64,000 nucleotides of DNA from Bacillota bacterium (GCA_023458375.1 JAEWZT010000006.1:124001-188000); one strand, 5' to 3'; shown: positions 17,947 through 26,160, counted from the first letter of the stretch. Translations and numbers: made by a program. Notes: a model not told the origin generated them from the sequence alone.

Positions 17947-20900
17947 CTACCCTAGTAATATTACCTCAAAATCTCTGTAAAAAGTGTAGCTTCCCACCGT
18001 TATTTTTGCCCTTAAAACCGTTGAGGAGGAGGTGCCCGTACCGCTGAATAAGTTTGTGTATCTGTAAACAAAGTCGCTTCCGATTGCAACTTTACTTAAT
18101 TCTGTTTCTGCGTTGTTTTTTATTTCAAACCATTCAATGCCGTATGGGTTGTCTGTTGGGGAAGACGAAACATAAACCTTGCTGGTAAGCAAAGTGTATA
18201 TGCTGTTTGAAGAACCTATTTCCTTTAAGTAAAAGAGATAGTTCAATATAGTTATTTCTTCTTGCGTAAGTTCAGTTTCAAAAAGCGTCCTTTCGCCGCT
18301 TAGCGTATAATAAATTTCGGGGTACTCGCCCTTAGCGTTTTTATAGCCGTAATATATTTGCGAAAAAGTCGCAAGGTTGTTTTGGTAATTCATACCCGTT
18401 TTATGCAAATCAAGGTAACTCAGCTTCTTTAAGTTGAGATTGGTAAGCGCCCCTCCCTGCGTTAGGTTTCCGTTGCCCGAAAGGTCCAAATAGGTCAAAT
18501 TTTTAAAGACGCCTATTAAGGAAATATCGCCCAAAGAGGCGTATTGCATCACCAGCTTTTCCAGCTTGGTATTATAAAGAGTAATTCTGTTGAAAAAGTT
18601 TCTGGCGTTATTTGCGCTGGTAAATATCGGCGTTAAGTCGCTGGGAGCGCCAAACACATAAAGCTCTTTAAGGTTTGTAAAATAGCTAAGCCCCTTTGCG
18701 TAAGCGTCAATTATGGTAACGTAGGGGTAGTAAAGCGTTTGGTAGTATTCCTCGTCGCTTATCTCTTCAATTCTATGAGCTTTAAAGAAATATTCGCTGT
18801 TTTTGCTGTCGTAACTTAAAATATACGCTAGGTTTTGCGTAAAATCGCCGTCTTCGCCCATATATAAATAGACGCTTCCCAATTGGCTTTGCTGCGCGCT
18901 TGTAAGCGCATTATACATTTCCTGCGAAGAAGATAATTCCGTTACGGAAGTTTCTTCAAAGTAATAGTTGGGCGCGTTAAAACTTAAACGGTAATAGGCG
19001 TTTTTTGTATACGCCGCGCTGCCTGTGCCGGTAAATTGATAAATTGAGCCTATCTGCGTTTTGTCGGCGCTTGCAATGACGCCATTCATGCCGCGCAAAA
19101 TCTTTTGGGTAATATTGAGCAGGCTAAGGTTTTCCGTTTCGCCCTGAGCGTTTTGGTAAAACTGGTTGAGTAGCGCTATGCCGTCGTCGGTAAAGACGTC
19201 AACTTGCGGCACGTTGGCGTTCCAAAGGGTTGCAAAACCGCTATGTGCGGCTGGCAGAGCCTTGTTCCAAAACTCAAATAAAACATCTTTTTCTTCAAAA
19301 GAAACGGTAGCTTTGCCGTCGGAGTAATTTGAAGACGTTGAAGAAAGGTAACTAATGCCCGCCGCTGTTCCCGCGGTGGAAATGCCGCTTCCCTTTGCCC
19401 AGTTGAGCAGCGTATTGTAGCGGTTGGCGATTATGCTTTTCATTGCGGAAACTATTGCGGTTTGAAGCGCGTCGTCGTAAGTGTATTTAGCAGTAGAAGC
19501 TAAACCCGCGTCAAAGTAGCCGTAAGTTGTGCTGCCGGAACTGAAAGTTCCGTCGGCTATATAGCGGCATAGAATGTAAAGGTGTCCGTTGGTATAAGTT
19601 GAGGTGGTAGTGCCCGTATAGATGTATCCTTTGCGGTAATTGGAGCTTCCGCTATTGAGGTTGGTGGTCATTTGGCTTTCGCTGGCGTTTGTAGCGGGGG
19701 TAAGCAAAACGTAAAAATCCGAGTTACTTGGCAGGCTCAAAGCGTTCCTTGCCGATTCCCAAGCATTAGCAAACTCTTTAAAACCTATATTAGAGCCGGC
19801 ATACGCCGCTACAATGTCGGCAATTTCCTGCGTTGTAACGCCGGGGTTTATCCTTTCCGTTGTAGTCGCTGTGCTTTTGCCCAGCGACGCGCCGTAATCT
19901 GACATCAAAGTGTATTTTTTTGTAAACCCCAAAAACGTGGTATGGTAGCTTGTGCCCCTTGCCCAGTCAATATATTCCGAAAAGGTGTCGGTAGGAGTGC
20001 TTGTGGTGTTAAAGGGCAGCGAAAGGTTTACAAACTTCGCCAAAAACTGCGTAATGCCGTTTGTTGGGGAATTGAGCAGTAAATCAATATCTTCTGTTCT
20101 TAAATTGTATGCTTTTGTTGTCGCGGCGCTCCATTGTGTGTCAAAGCCGTCGTATCTGCCCAAAAATGCCGCTATCGCCTCTTTTTCTTCCGCCGAAATA
20201 AACACATTGCCGTCGGAAACGTTTTGGGCATAATCACTGCCCTCAAAAAAGGACATAACCGACTGGACTTCCTGCCCCGCGTTGGTTATGGAAGTCGCCC
20301 AGCCTAAAAGCGCCGTAAACAGCTGTTCGGGAGAACCGTTTTGAAAAACAAGCGCCGAAACAAGTTTGACGTCCCTCATTAAGATATAGTCCCAATTTGC
20401 AATGGAACTTACGTCAACTTCGCCGTCAATTATGCCAATATCCAACTGCTCGTTTTGGGGTAGCTGCTGCCATACTTGGAGCTTTATGGCGTTATATATT
20501 TCCTCGTTTGAAAAGCCCTCCGAGTCTTGTTTCAAAACTGCGGGCGCGTTAAAGTATAGATTTCTGCTTTCGTCCACCCCTTCCAAAGAGGGCTTGTAAA
20601 CCCTTACCGTTAAAGCCGCCGCCGTGTCTGTGGAATTAAAATTGGAGGCGTTTATGCCTATGATATATTTACCGCTGCCGTTAGAGGTTACAGAGGACAC
20701 AATACCCTGCGAATAGGCGTAGCTGTATTCTATATCAAAGCCGTTATAGCTTGAAGGAAGAAGGAAATCTCCCTTTTCCACCTGCATACCGTAAAGCACG
20801 CGGGTGTCAATGATATTTTGCAGCACGTCAACGCCCGAAAGACAGCTTGAAACGTAGTCAAAAACGTTGTCCAATAACTCCGCGTTTTCGCCAAGCTCAA

Positions 20901-22806
20901 TTTTAATGCCTATGCTGCCCGTGTATGATTCCGTGCCGAAATACCCCGTTACGCTAACTTGCGCGTAAACTTGAAAAGTGGGTTCTTTTAAATATATCTC
21001 CGTCGGTTTTGTAGCTTCCAAAGCGTCGGCGTCGCCCATTTGCAAATAGTAAAAGCTCGGGTCAACCTGGTATTGCAAAGCGGTAAGCCCCAGCTCCTTG
21101 CCCCCCGTAAACTTGGTGTAATGATTTTCATCGCTTTCGTCAACTACGGGCAAAACAAAGGAAGAACCCGTTTGGGGGTAAACGTCTAAAAGCTTTATGG
21201 GGTTTAAACGCGCAAGCAAATACAAAAACTTCATTTCGTTGTCTTGGCGCACCACATAAAAACGGAACACTTCGTAATAAAGGTCTTCGTTTATCTTAAT
21301 TGTCGCCGTTAAGAATACTTCACCCTCCGCCTTTTCTTCTATTTTCCCGCTGTTGGAAATCAAGCTTGTATTGCTGCTTTTCCAGCTTATCGAAGCGTTG
21401 AGCGCCTCAATTCTTAAAGGCAAAAAAAGGTCATAGGTAATGTTGGGCACGCTGCCGTCCCCGCTGCCGCCGGGAATATGCTGCAAGTAATCAGCCTTCA
21501 AAGCTTCAAAAGCGCCCTCGTCTTCCCCCACCAGTTTAAAAATAATCTTTTCGCCGTCAAGCGTTAAAGAAGTGTTGACTGAATTGTAAAGGGAAGGCGG
21601 GGTAAGCAAGCCCGTAGAGTTTTCAAAAGAATAGGGCGCGTCAAGCGGAATTTCAAAGGCAATGTCGCCTTTCATGTTTTGGCAGTAGCAATAAAGCGCC
21701 CCCAAAGGCTCAAAGCTTTGCGCGCCGTAAAGCCTTAGATTGGAAAGTTTTGACAAAAATCTCTCTTTCATGAGCTTTGCGGCAAGCGCGCCGTTATACT
21801 GTAAACCGTTTTCGCCGTCGCTAACAATGTCAAAGTTATAAAACGCATAATCTTTTACGCTGTCGGCAAAGTCAACAACGCCAAAGGGGTTGTTTAATAA
21901 AAAACCGCCCGCGTCGGCTGATTCGCCCTCGTTTACAAAAACCTTGCTTGAAATAAAATTGCGCGAGCTTTTTACCGTTAAAATGCCTTGGTGCAATAAA
22001 TTGATGTAAAAACCGTTAAAGGTAATATGATGCCCCCTTAAATCTATGGCGCAGGGATTGGAGGCGTTTAATGCTTGCAATTGAAGCTTTTGCAGCTTTG
22101 TTAAATATTCGGCGTCTTCTGAATCAAGGTCGGAAGCTAACTCGCTTAAATCAATATCAGCCGTTAAAATAATTGTCTTAAAAATATCGCTCTCTGCCGA
22201 AATATCGTAAAGCGCGTAGCGCAAATCCTTTGCGGAACTTACAAATATAACCTTGTTTACGTCGTAGTTTTGCGCGTAGCTTAAAATATTTACTTTGCAG
22301 CTTTTATCTTCAAAATAAGAGCCGTCAGCCGCGTTATGCAGCTCAAAGGTCAGAGTATGCTCTTCGGAAGAGGGGGAAGACGCGCTTCCCTTTAAAAGAT
22401 AAAAATCATTATCAATTTTGTGTTCGCCCTTTTGAGCAAGCTGCGCCAGCGTCCCCAAATATTCGCCGTCAAAATAGACTAAAATTACCTTTTCAAGACC
22501 GTCCTCGCCCTCGGCGCGTTGGTCCATTAAAGCAATTCCGAAAAAATAATGATAATACTCGGAAGAAGTGTTTGAAATGGTTATGGGAATCTCTTTCTTT
22601 TCCCCGGGGTATGTAAACTTAAAATCGGTAACCAAGTTTTCAAAGGAAGTTGAAACGCCCCAATCTATTTCGTGAATAATTACGTCGGAACCTATTGGCA
22701 CGCTGCTTGTAAAAAACGCCGCGAAAACGGATGTGGCAAACACTGCCGTCAGCAGAAGTACCGCCGCTATTGTTAAAGCTATTGTTTTTATGCGCGTATT
22801 GTTCAT
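17947..22806 (-). CDS. Giant secreted protein with TasA-like N-terminus, Ig-like and LRR domains
   Basis: 1619 residues, first gene of the c-di-GMP-controlled operon. A signal sequence (about 7-30) is followed by AAFFTSSVPIGSD. Residues about 50-100 carry YPGEKKEIPITISNTSSEYY, a TasA/camelysin-like element. A beta-helix-like stretch follows (AIDLRGHHITFNGFYINL). About 450-525 matches the atrophied bacterial Ig pattern (IPNITYDLFLPL, ISWKSSNTSLIS). A long serine/threonine- and tyrosine-rich central region follows, with leucine-rich repeats at about 1370-1475 (LTYLDLSGNGNL, LSYLDLHKTGM). No sortase signal. A ribosome site AAAGGA is present. Probably a surface adhesin or matrix scaffold; the exact role is unknown. 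Confidence 0.72.
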   Translation of the reverse strand: MNNTRIKTIALTIAAVLLLTAVFATSVFAAFFTSSVPIGSDVIIHEIDWGVSTSFENLVTDFKFTYPGEKKEIPITISNTSSEYYHYFFGIALMDQRAEGEDGLEKVILVYFDGEYLGTLAQLAQKGEHKIDNDFYLLKGSASSPSSEEHTLTFELHNAADGSYFEDKSCKVNILSYAQNYDVNKVIFVSSAKDLRYALYDISAESDIFKTIILTADIDLSELASDLDSEDAEYLTKLQKLQLQALNASNPCAIDLRGHHITFNGFYINLLHQGILTVKSSRNFISSKVFVNEGESADAGGFLLNNPFGVVDFADSVKDYAFYNFDIVSDGENGLQYNGALAAKLMKERFLSKLSNLRLYGAQSFEPLGALYCYCQNMKGDIAFEIPLDAPYSFENSTGLLTPPSLYNSVNTSLTLDGEKIIFKLVGEDEGAFEALKADYLQHIPGGSGDGSVPNITYDLFLPLRIEALNASISWKSSNTSLISNSGKIEEKAEGEVFLTATIKINEDLYYEVFRFYVVRQDNEMKFLYLLARLNPIKLLDVYPQTGSSFVLPVVDESDENHYTKFTGGKELGLTALQYQVDPSFYYLQMGDADALEATKPTEIYLKEPTFQVYAQVSVTGYFGTESYTGSIGIKIELGENAELLDNVFDYVSSCLSGVDVLQNIIDTRVLYGMQVEKGDFLLPSSYNGFDIEYSYAYSQGIVSSVTSNGSGKYIIGINASNFNSTDTAAALTVRVYKPSLEGVDESRNLYFNAPAVLKQDSEGFSNEEIYNAIKLQVWQQLPQNEQLDIGIIDGEVDVSSIANWDYILMRDVKLVSALVFQNGSPEQLFTALLGWATSITNAGQEVQSVMSFFEGSDYAQNVSDGNVFISAEEKEAIAAFLGRYDGFDTQWSAATTKAYNLRTEDIDLLLNSPTNGITQFLAKFVNLSLPFNTTSTPTDTFSEYIDWARGTSYHTTFLGFTKKYTLMSDYGASLGKSTATTTERINPGVTTQEIADIVAAYAGSNIGFKEFANAWESARNALSLPSNSDFYVLLTPATNASESQMTTNLNSGSSNYRKGYIYTGTTTSTYTNGHLYILCRYIADGTFSSGSTTYGYFDAGLASTAKYTYDDALQTAIVSAMKSIIANRYNTLLNWAKGSGISTAGTAAGISYLSSTSSNYSDGKATVSFEEKDVLFEFWNKALPAAHSGFATLWNANVPQVDVFTDDGIALLNQFYQNAQGETENLSLLNITQKILRGMNGVIASADKTQIGSIYQFTGTGSAAYTKNAYYRLSFNAPNYYFEETSVTELSSSQEMYNALTSAQQSQLGSVYLYMGEDGDFTQNLAYILSYDSKNSEYFFKAHRIEEISDEEYYQTLYYPYVTIIDAYAKGLSYFTNLKELYVFGAPSDLTPIFTSANNARNFFNRITLYNTKLEKLVMQYASLGDISLIGVFKNLTYLDLSGNGNLTQGGALTNLNLKKLSYLDLHKTGMNYQNNLATFSQIYYGYKNAKGEYPEIYYTLSGERTLFETELTQEEITILNYLFYLKEIGSSNSIYTLLTSKVYVSSSPTDNPYGIEWFEIKNNAETELSKVAIGSDFVYRYTNLFSGTGTSSSTVLRAKITVGSYTFYRDFEVILLG

Positions 22807-22817
22807 CCTATCCTTTC

Positions 22818-22856
22818 AAAAAAAAGCCGCATTAACAAAAAACTGCTAATTACGGC
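22818..22856 (-). terminator. Second riboswitch-linked terminator, next to the operon start
   Basis: On the minus strand GCCGTA(A)TTA pairs with TAATGCGGC (9 bp, one bulge) and is followed by eight T, 12 bp before the 1619-residue gene. Its 5' arm begins inside the second copy of GACAGCCAGTTGCCG (22867-22853). Confidence 0.75.
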
Positions 22857-22868
22857 AACTGGCTGTCC

Positions 22869-22910
22869 AAAATAAAGAAAAGCGCCGAAATAACTAACGT
22901 TATTTTCGGC
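22869..22910 (-). terminator. First riboswitch-linked terminator
   Basis: GCCGAAAATAAC pairs with GTTATTTCGGC (22910-22884, one bulged A, loop GTTA) and is followed by a T-rich run GCTTTTCTTTATTTT. The GCCG that starts its 5' arm is also the last part of the GEMM aptamer, so aptamer folding and terminator folding should compete. Confidence 0.72.
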
Positions 22911-22976
22911 AACTGGCTGTCTCTTTCGGGACCCTATAGCTTTGCGTCGCCACCTTACGGATAGCTTTGCTTTGAT
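22905..22976 (-). promoter_or_regulatory. c-di-GMP-I (GEMM) riboswitch aptamer
   Basis: The minus strand shows GEMM-I hallmarks in order: AAAGCAAAGC, a short helix capped by the GNRA loop GTAA, then GGTGGCGACGCAAAGC, TATAGGGTC, a GAAA turn, and AGACAGCCAGTTGCCG closing the domain. Class I cyclic-di-GMP aptamers often precede genes for surface and motility proteins, as here. A variant that binds cGAMP cannot be ruled out by eye. Two terminators follow; the 15 bases GACAGCCAGTTGCCG occur both in the aptamer (22921-22907) and again before terminator 2 (22867-22853). Confidence 0.85.
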
Positions 22977-22986
22977 TCACAAAAAG

Positions 22987-23015
22987 ATTATACAGCTCCT
23001 TTACAGTTTTGTCAA
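22987..23015 (-). promoter_or_regulatory. Consensus promoter of the c-di-GMP-controlled operon
   Basis: Minus-strand TTGACA (23015-23010), 17-bp spacer, TATAAT (22992-22987): a perfect sigma-A consensus. Transcription would begin near 22980, just before the aptamer. Strong constitutive initiation with termination-based control fits the riboswitch. Confidence 0.88.
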
Positions 23016-23190
23016 TAATAATATCAATGCTTTTTATTTCCCCTTGCCGTTAAACTATTAACTTTTATTACTTTTGGCTGCATTAAAAACGCAGTTTAAT
23101 TTTTTCTTAGAATATAAGTTGTTTTTCCATTTGATATACTATGTATTTTTAAATAAAATGTTTTGAGCACAACTAAACCAAAAAAGAAGC

Positions 23191-23253
23191 TTAAAACAGC
23201 TTCTTTTTGGAGCTAGTGGCCGGATTTGAACCGGCAACCTGCGCATTACGAAT
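23191..23253. repeat. Left attachment-site repeat (att) of the integrative element
   Basis: A 63-bp perfect copy of 26069-26131. It contains a complete terminator-like hairpin and the tRNA-Thr 3' half. A few bases to the left similarity continues (run of A, GAAGC) with a 2-bp indel. Confidence 0.88.
23208..23253 (-). pseudogene. tRNA-Thr 3' half left by integration
   Basis: The minus strand carries the anticodon loop from ATTCGTAA, the 3' anticodon strand, variable loop, T arm, 3' acceptor strand and CCA, identical to the intact tRNA at 26086-26160. The 5' half is replaced by unrelated AT-rich sequence, so no functional tRNA can form. It is the expected by-product of site-specific integration. 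Confidence 0.85.
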
Positions 23254-23574
23254 AAAAAAAGTTCCGCGAAATAGCGTTTTTAGCATGTGTAACAAGCCTG
23301 TTTTTTGTAGTTTGCACAGCTTACTTGGTAAGTTTTTTAAAATATCTGTAATTCGCCATATACCTAACTTTTCTGTTTTTCGTAAGTTCTTATAAAAAAG
23401 TTTTATAAAATTTTTATAAGACATTTTTAGAAATTTTACCAATTAGAGATAGCAAGTTTTACTAATAAGACAGAAAGCATTAAATTGGAAGTGCTAAAAA
23501 TCGGCACTCCCTTTTAATTTAAAATACATTTTGCTATTAATCTTATAATGTCAACCAGCTTTCTGTTAGTAATT

Positions 23575-24369
23575 TCATTTCCTGATGTAATGGCTGCAAA
23601 ACCCACTTTCGTCTATTCCATTAGTGCAGGTATATTGCCCATAATATTGACAAGAGGGGCATTTCGTAAATTTATTTGCCTGAATTTTTGCAGCCTTAGC
23701 CGTCGCCTCCTGCGCTTTGACTTCTCTTAACCTTAGTTCCCGCTCCTCTTCTTGACGACGAATCTCACGCTCCTTTTCCCATCGTTCGTGATTTCTTTCA
23801 CTCAATTTCTTTGCATAATCGGTGACTAAACTCAAAATTTCTTTATCGTCGCTATCTTGATAAATACTCATGCAATTTATACCGTCTTTATTTAGCTGTG
23901 CAAATTTATTTAAATAAGAGTCGTCATTATATTTTGCTTTATAGTCTCCAAATTTTTCTGAATTATCATAGAAGATTCGAATAAAATCAATAAATCTGTC
24001 TGCCATTTCTTTGTTTGTCATGTTGCTTTGGTCGAGTTTTTTCAAGTCTTCAATAGAGGCTTGCATTGTCGCAAGCACTTCCTGCAACTCTTGCTCTGCT
24101 TGCTTTCTTTCTTTTTCCCTTTCTTCTGCCCGCCTTGCTTGGCTTGCGGCAGCCGCTGCATATATTGCCGCAGACTCCGCTTCTTGCTGTTTTTTTCCTT
24201 TACGAAACCATATAAGTACACCCACTACCGCGCCCACTACATATATAGGTATAACAAAAGCGGCAATAGGCTCTATAATTGAAAATATAATAAATACCAC
24301 TACAGCCACAATTGCCCAAAACCACCATAATTTGTAAAACGGCTTTTTCTCATTTGAATTATTTCCCAT
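23575..24369 (-). CDS. Membrane-anchored coiled-coil protein with C-terminal cysteine cluster
   Basis: Function not recognised. 264 residues. Two adjacent hydrophobic segments (about 13-35 and 36-56) are followed by a long charged helical region (about 58-110 and again 185-235, rich in E, R, K, A) likely to form coiled coil. The C-terminus has CPSC, then CTNG and CSHY, enough cysteines and a histidine for a small zinc ribbon facing the cytoplasm. Ribosome site GGTGG lies upstream. It is cargo of the decayed element; its AT-rich codon use differs from the chromosomal neighbours. Confidence 0.7.
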   Translation of the reverse strand: MGNNSNEKKPFYKLWWFWAIVAVVVFIIFSIIEPIAAFVIPIYVVGAVVGVLIWFRKGKKQQEAESAAIYAAAAASQARRAEEREKERKQAEQELQEVLATMQASIEDLKKLDQSNMTNKEMADRFIDFIRIFYDNSEKFGDYKAKYNDDSYLNKFAQLNKDGINCMSIYQDSDDKEILSLVTDYAKKLSERNHERWEKEREIRRQEEERELRLREVKAQEATAKAAKIQANKFTKCPSCQYYGQYTCTNGIDESGFCSHYIRK

Positions 24370-24624
24370 TTTTGAATACCACCTTTTTAAATTAATTATT
24401 AATGTTTAACGATAAATGTTTTTTACTTTAGTTTCCCTTGTTCCATTTTTTTCCCAAAGTTTCAAGTTCTTTTTATTGAGAAAAATTTTCTGACTTTTGT
24501 ACATGTCAAAACAGTTGGTTTCGACAGCTACGATTTATGTTTGTTGTTATCAATCCAAGTCACTCATGTATCACTTGAGTTGGAATATTTTCACGCCTAC
24601 TTAATGCATCTCACTTAGTGCTGT

Positions 24625-24963
24625 TTATTTATATAAAGCAGAATCTATTTGGTCTTTATATTGGTTGTTGATTTTTACTAATGAACTCTTGCCGTCCTTG
24701 AACTTTATAGTATAGGTCGTTTCAAGATTTGTGCTTGAATGAATGGAATAATTCTCTATATCAGTACCATCAAAACGATACTCTTCCGGCTTTGTAAAAA
24801 ATATTAGCGCACTATTTAGCGGTTTGTTACCAACACCTGCTATGGTAACAGTAGTTTTATCACTTTTAGACCCAGACCCCACCATAACGCCTTTGTAATC
24901 TCCTCCAACAACTTGTCCAATTTTTGGAACCGCCGCCATTACCAAATTCTTTAAAAACCCCAT
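24625..24963 (-). CDS. Small protein of unknown function, element cargo
   Basis: 112 residues without signal peptide or clear membrane segment, apart from a weakly hydrophobic N-terminus (MGFLKNLVMAAVPKIGQVV). The body alternates short beta-like stretches (TTVTIAGVG, TTYTIKFKDGKSSLVKIN), which could form a small PH-like or SHOCT-neighbour barrel; I cannot assign it. A good ribosome site AAGGAG and its own promoter precede it. The 255-bp gap between it and the coiled-coil gene shows no feature. Confidence 0.65.
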   Translation of the reverse strand: MGFLKNLVMAAVPKIGQVVGGDYKGVMVGSGSKSDKTTVTIAGVGNKPLNSALIFFTKPEEYRFDGTDIENYSIHSSTNLETTYTIKFKDGKSSLVKINNQYKDQIDSALYK

Positions 24964-25014
24964 TTGTTTAATCTCCTTTGCCGATTTAATCCTACGGCTC
25001 GGTTATTTGCCTTT

Positions 25015-25043
25015 AATATAATATAAATTACGACTATTTACAA
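25015..25043 (-). promoter_or_regulatory. Promoter of the 112-residue cargo gene
   Basis: Minus-strand TTGTAA (25043-25038), 17-bp spacer, TATATT (25020-25015). It is divergent from the XRE gene, so the shared region could hold the regulator's operator. Confidence 0.55.
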
Positions 25044-25172
25044 GAAAAACAACAATATATGTCTATTTTTATTTTATTTTTACGCATATAACACTATTTA
25101 GCCAAGTCTGGTGTACAAGTTTGCTTTTGACAAGGATTTATAATGGAATTATCAAAGATGCGAGGTAACTTT

Positions 25173-25565
25173 ATGAATAAAACCGATATTATCGACCGCA
25201 TAGGGTATATAAGAGTTAGGGCAAAACTTACCCAAAAAGCTTTATCCTTTGCAATAGATATGAATCCTAGTTATATAAACAGATTAGAAAGTAAAAAAGA
25301 TTTTTTACCGAGTTTAGAAGTTTTATTAAAAATCATAGAGGCTTGCGGCAGCACGCCTGAGGAATTTTTTTACGGCGATTTGTCTAATTACGAAAAGGAC
25401 AAACAGCTTTTAGAAAAATTAAAAACGCTCTCGGTTGAACAAATAGAAGCTCTTTTAAAATACGATACCGAACTTATGTATATATTTAATAGACTAAATA
25501 AACTTGGCGAAAAAATAGCGCCTGACGAGTTGGCAAAAATAACGCCTGTTGATAAGAAAAAATAA
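25173..25565 (+). CDS. XRE-family transcriptional regulator
   Basis: 130 residues from the ATG at 25173, which has GAGGT a few bases upstream; an in-frame ATG at 25143 lacks a ribosome site. The N-terminal helix-turn-helix (about 5-60) reads IGYIRVRAKLTQKALSFAI, then MNPSYINRLESKKDFLPSLEVLLKI, as in Cro/CI-type domains, with the usual C-terminal EACGSTPEEFF. The rest (70-130) is helical and may dimerise. A TATAAT box lies at 25139-25144. It probably regulated the element or its cargo; the target is unknown. Confidence 0.85.
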   Translation: MNKTDIIDRIGYIRVRAKLTQKALSFAIDMNPSYINRLESKKDFLPSLEVLLKIIEACGSTPEEFFYGDLSNYEKDKQLLEKLKTLSVEQIEALLKYDTELMYIFNRLNKLGEKIAPDELAKITPVDKKK

Positions 25566-25713
25566 AGCGGCGACGAAAAATTAAAAAATATTATTGCCCG
25601 TTGGCAATCTTTCTTTATGTCAAATATAACGCGTATTTTACACCGACACGCTAAAACCAATTATGCCGTTTATTTTTGCGAAATAGATGTCGAACTTTAA
25701 AAATATTTTTTCG

Positions 25714-26012
25714 TAAACGAGGTCTACATTTTATACTCTCAGTCAACTAACAGAGGTTAAAAGGTTATGGTCAGCAGTATTTTAAATAATGCGGTTGAAT
25801 TAGGACATATTAAAACTAATTATGCTACAAAAAAGTTTTCTGACCAAAAAGACGCTAAAAGGCGCAAGCGCGATATCTATGACGAAGATGTTAAAGCAGT
25901 TTCCCTAAGTGTCGGACGCGCAGATATAAAAACAACACTCAATATCTACGCGCAATACACGCGCAAAGCCGATATTGAAGTTTCAGATAAGATTAATGAA
26001 TTATTAAGTTAA
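25714..26012 (+). pseudogene. Tyrosine recombinase (integrase) relic
   Basis: Fragments of a phage-type integrase in two frames. 25714-25785 reads YTLSQLTEVKRLW in one frame; 25767-26012 continues in another with SSILNNAVELGHIKTNYA, typical of the end of the core-binding domain. It then jumps to GRADIKTTLNIYAQYT, the stretch that follows the active-site HxxR and holds the nucleophile tyrosine in intact enzymes. The middle of the catalytic domain with the arginine and histidine residues is deleted, so it cannot be active. It sits 57 bp from the right att repeat, where an integrase gene is expected. Confidence 0.75.
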
Positions 26013-26054
26013 ATGAAAACGAAAACATAAAGCCTTTGTAACACCAAGACACGC

Positions 26055-26085
26055 AAAAAAAGAAGCCCTTAAAACAGCTTCTTTT
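26055..26085 (-). terminator. Terminator of tRNA-Thr
   Basis: Directly after the CCA end the minus strand has AAAGAAGC, a 10-base loop, GCTTCTTT and a T-run. The same hairpin is kept in the left att copy. Confidence 0.75.
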
Positions 26086-26131
26086 TGGAGCTAGTGGCCG
26101 GATTTGAACCGGCAACCTGCGCATTACGAAT
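26069..26131. repeat. Right attachment-site repeat (att) within tRNA-Thr
   Basis: A 63-bp perfect match to 23191-23253, covering the tRNA terminator and the tRNA from its CCA end to the anticodon loop. Confidence 0.88.
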
Positions 26132-26160
26132 GCGCTGCTCTACCGTTGAGCCACACTAGC
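26086..26160 (-). tRNA. tRNA-Thr (anticodon CGT), CCA encoded
   Basis: A full cloverleaf on the minus strand: acceptor GCTAGTG/CACTAGC, D stem GCTC/GAGC, anticodon stem GCGCA/TGCGC with loop TTCGTAA, T stem GCCGG/CCGGC with TTCAAAT loop, discriminator T and encoded CCA. The anticodon CGT reads ACG (threonine). The anticodon arm is the same as in E. coli thrW, a known phage integration site. It serves as the attachment site of the decayed element. Confidence 0.97.

Larger units (their letters stand above)
23191..26131. mobile_element. Decayed integrative element in tRNA-Thr(CGT), about 2.9 kb
   Basis: Two perfect 63-bp direct repeats (23191-23253 and 26069-26131) bound the region. The right copy is the 3' half plus terminator of an intact tRNA-Thr; the left copy is the same half without the 5' part. 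Identity ends in the anticodon loop, a common crossover site for tyrosine recombinases. Inside are a broken integrase, an XRE regulator on the opposite strand to most neighbours, two genes of unknown function and AT-rich spacers. Replication, transfer and excision genes are missing, so the element is probably immobile now. Confidence 0.85.

Noticed and set aside
22905..22976. Alternative reading of the aptamer as class II c-di-GMP or another GNRA-rich RNA
   Set aside because: The pair of GCAAAGC segments and the closing GCCAGTTGCCG fit class I (GEMM) much better; only ligand choice between c-di-GMP and cGAMP stays open.
23191..23442. 83-codon minus-strand frame
   Set aside because: It spans the left att repeat and the half-tRNA and has no protein resemblance; the frame is by chance.
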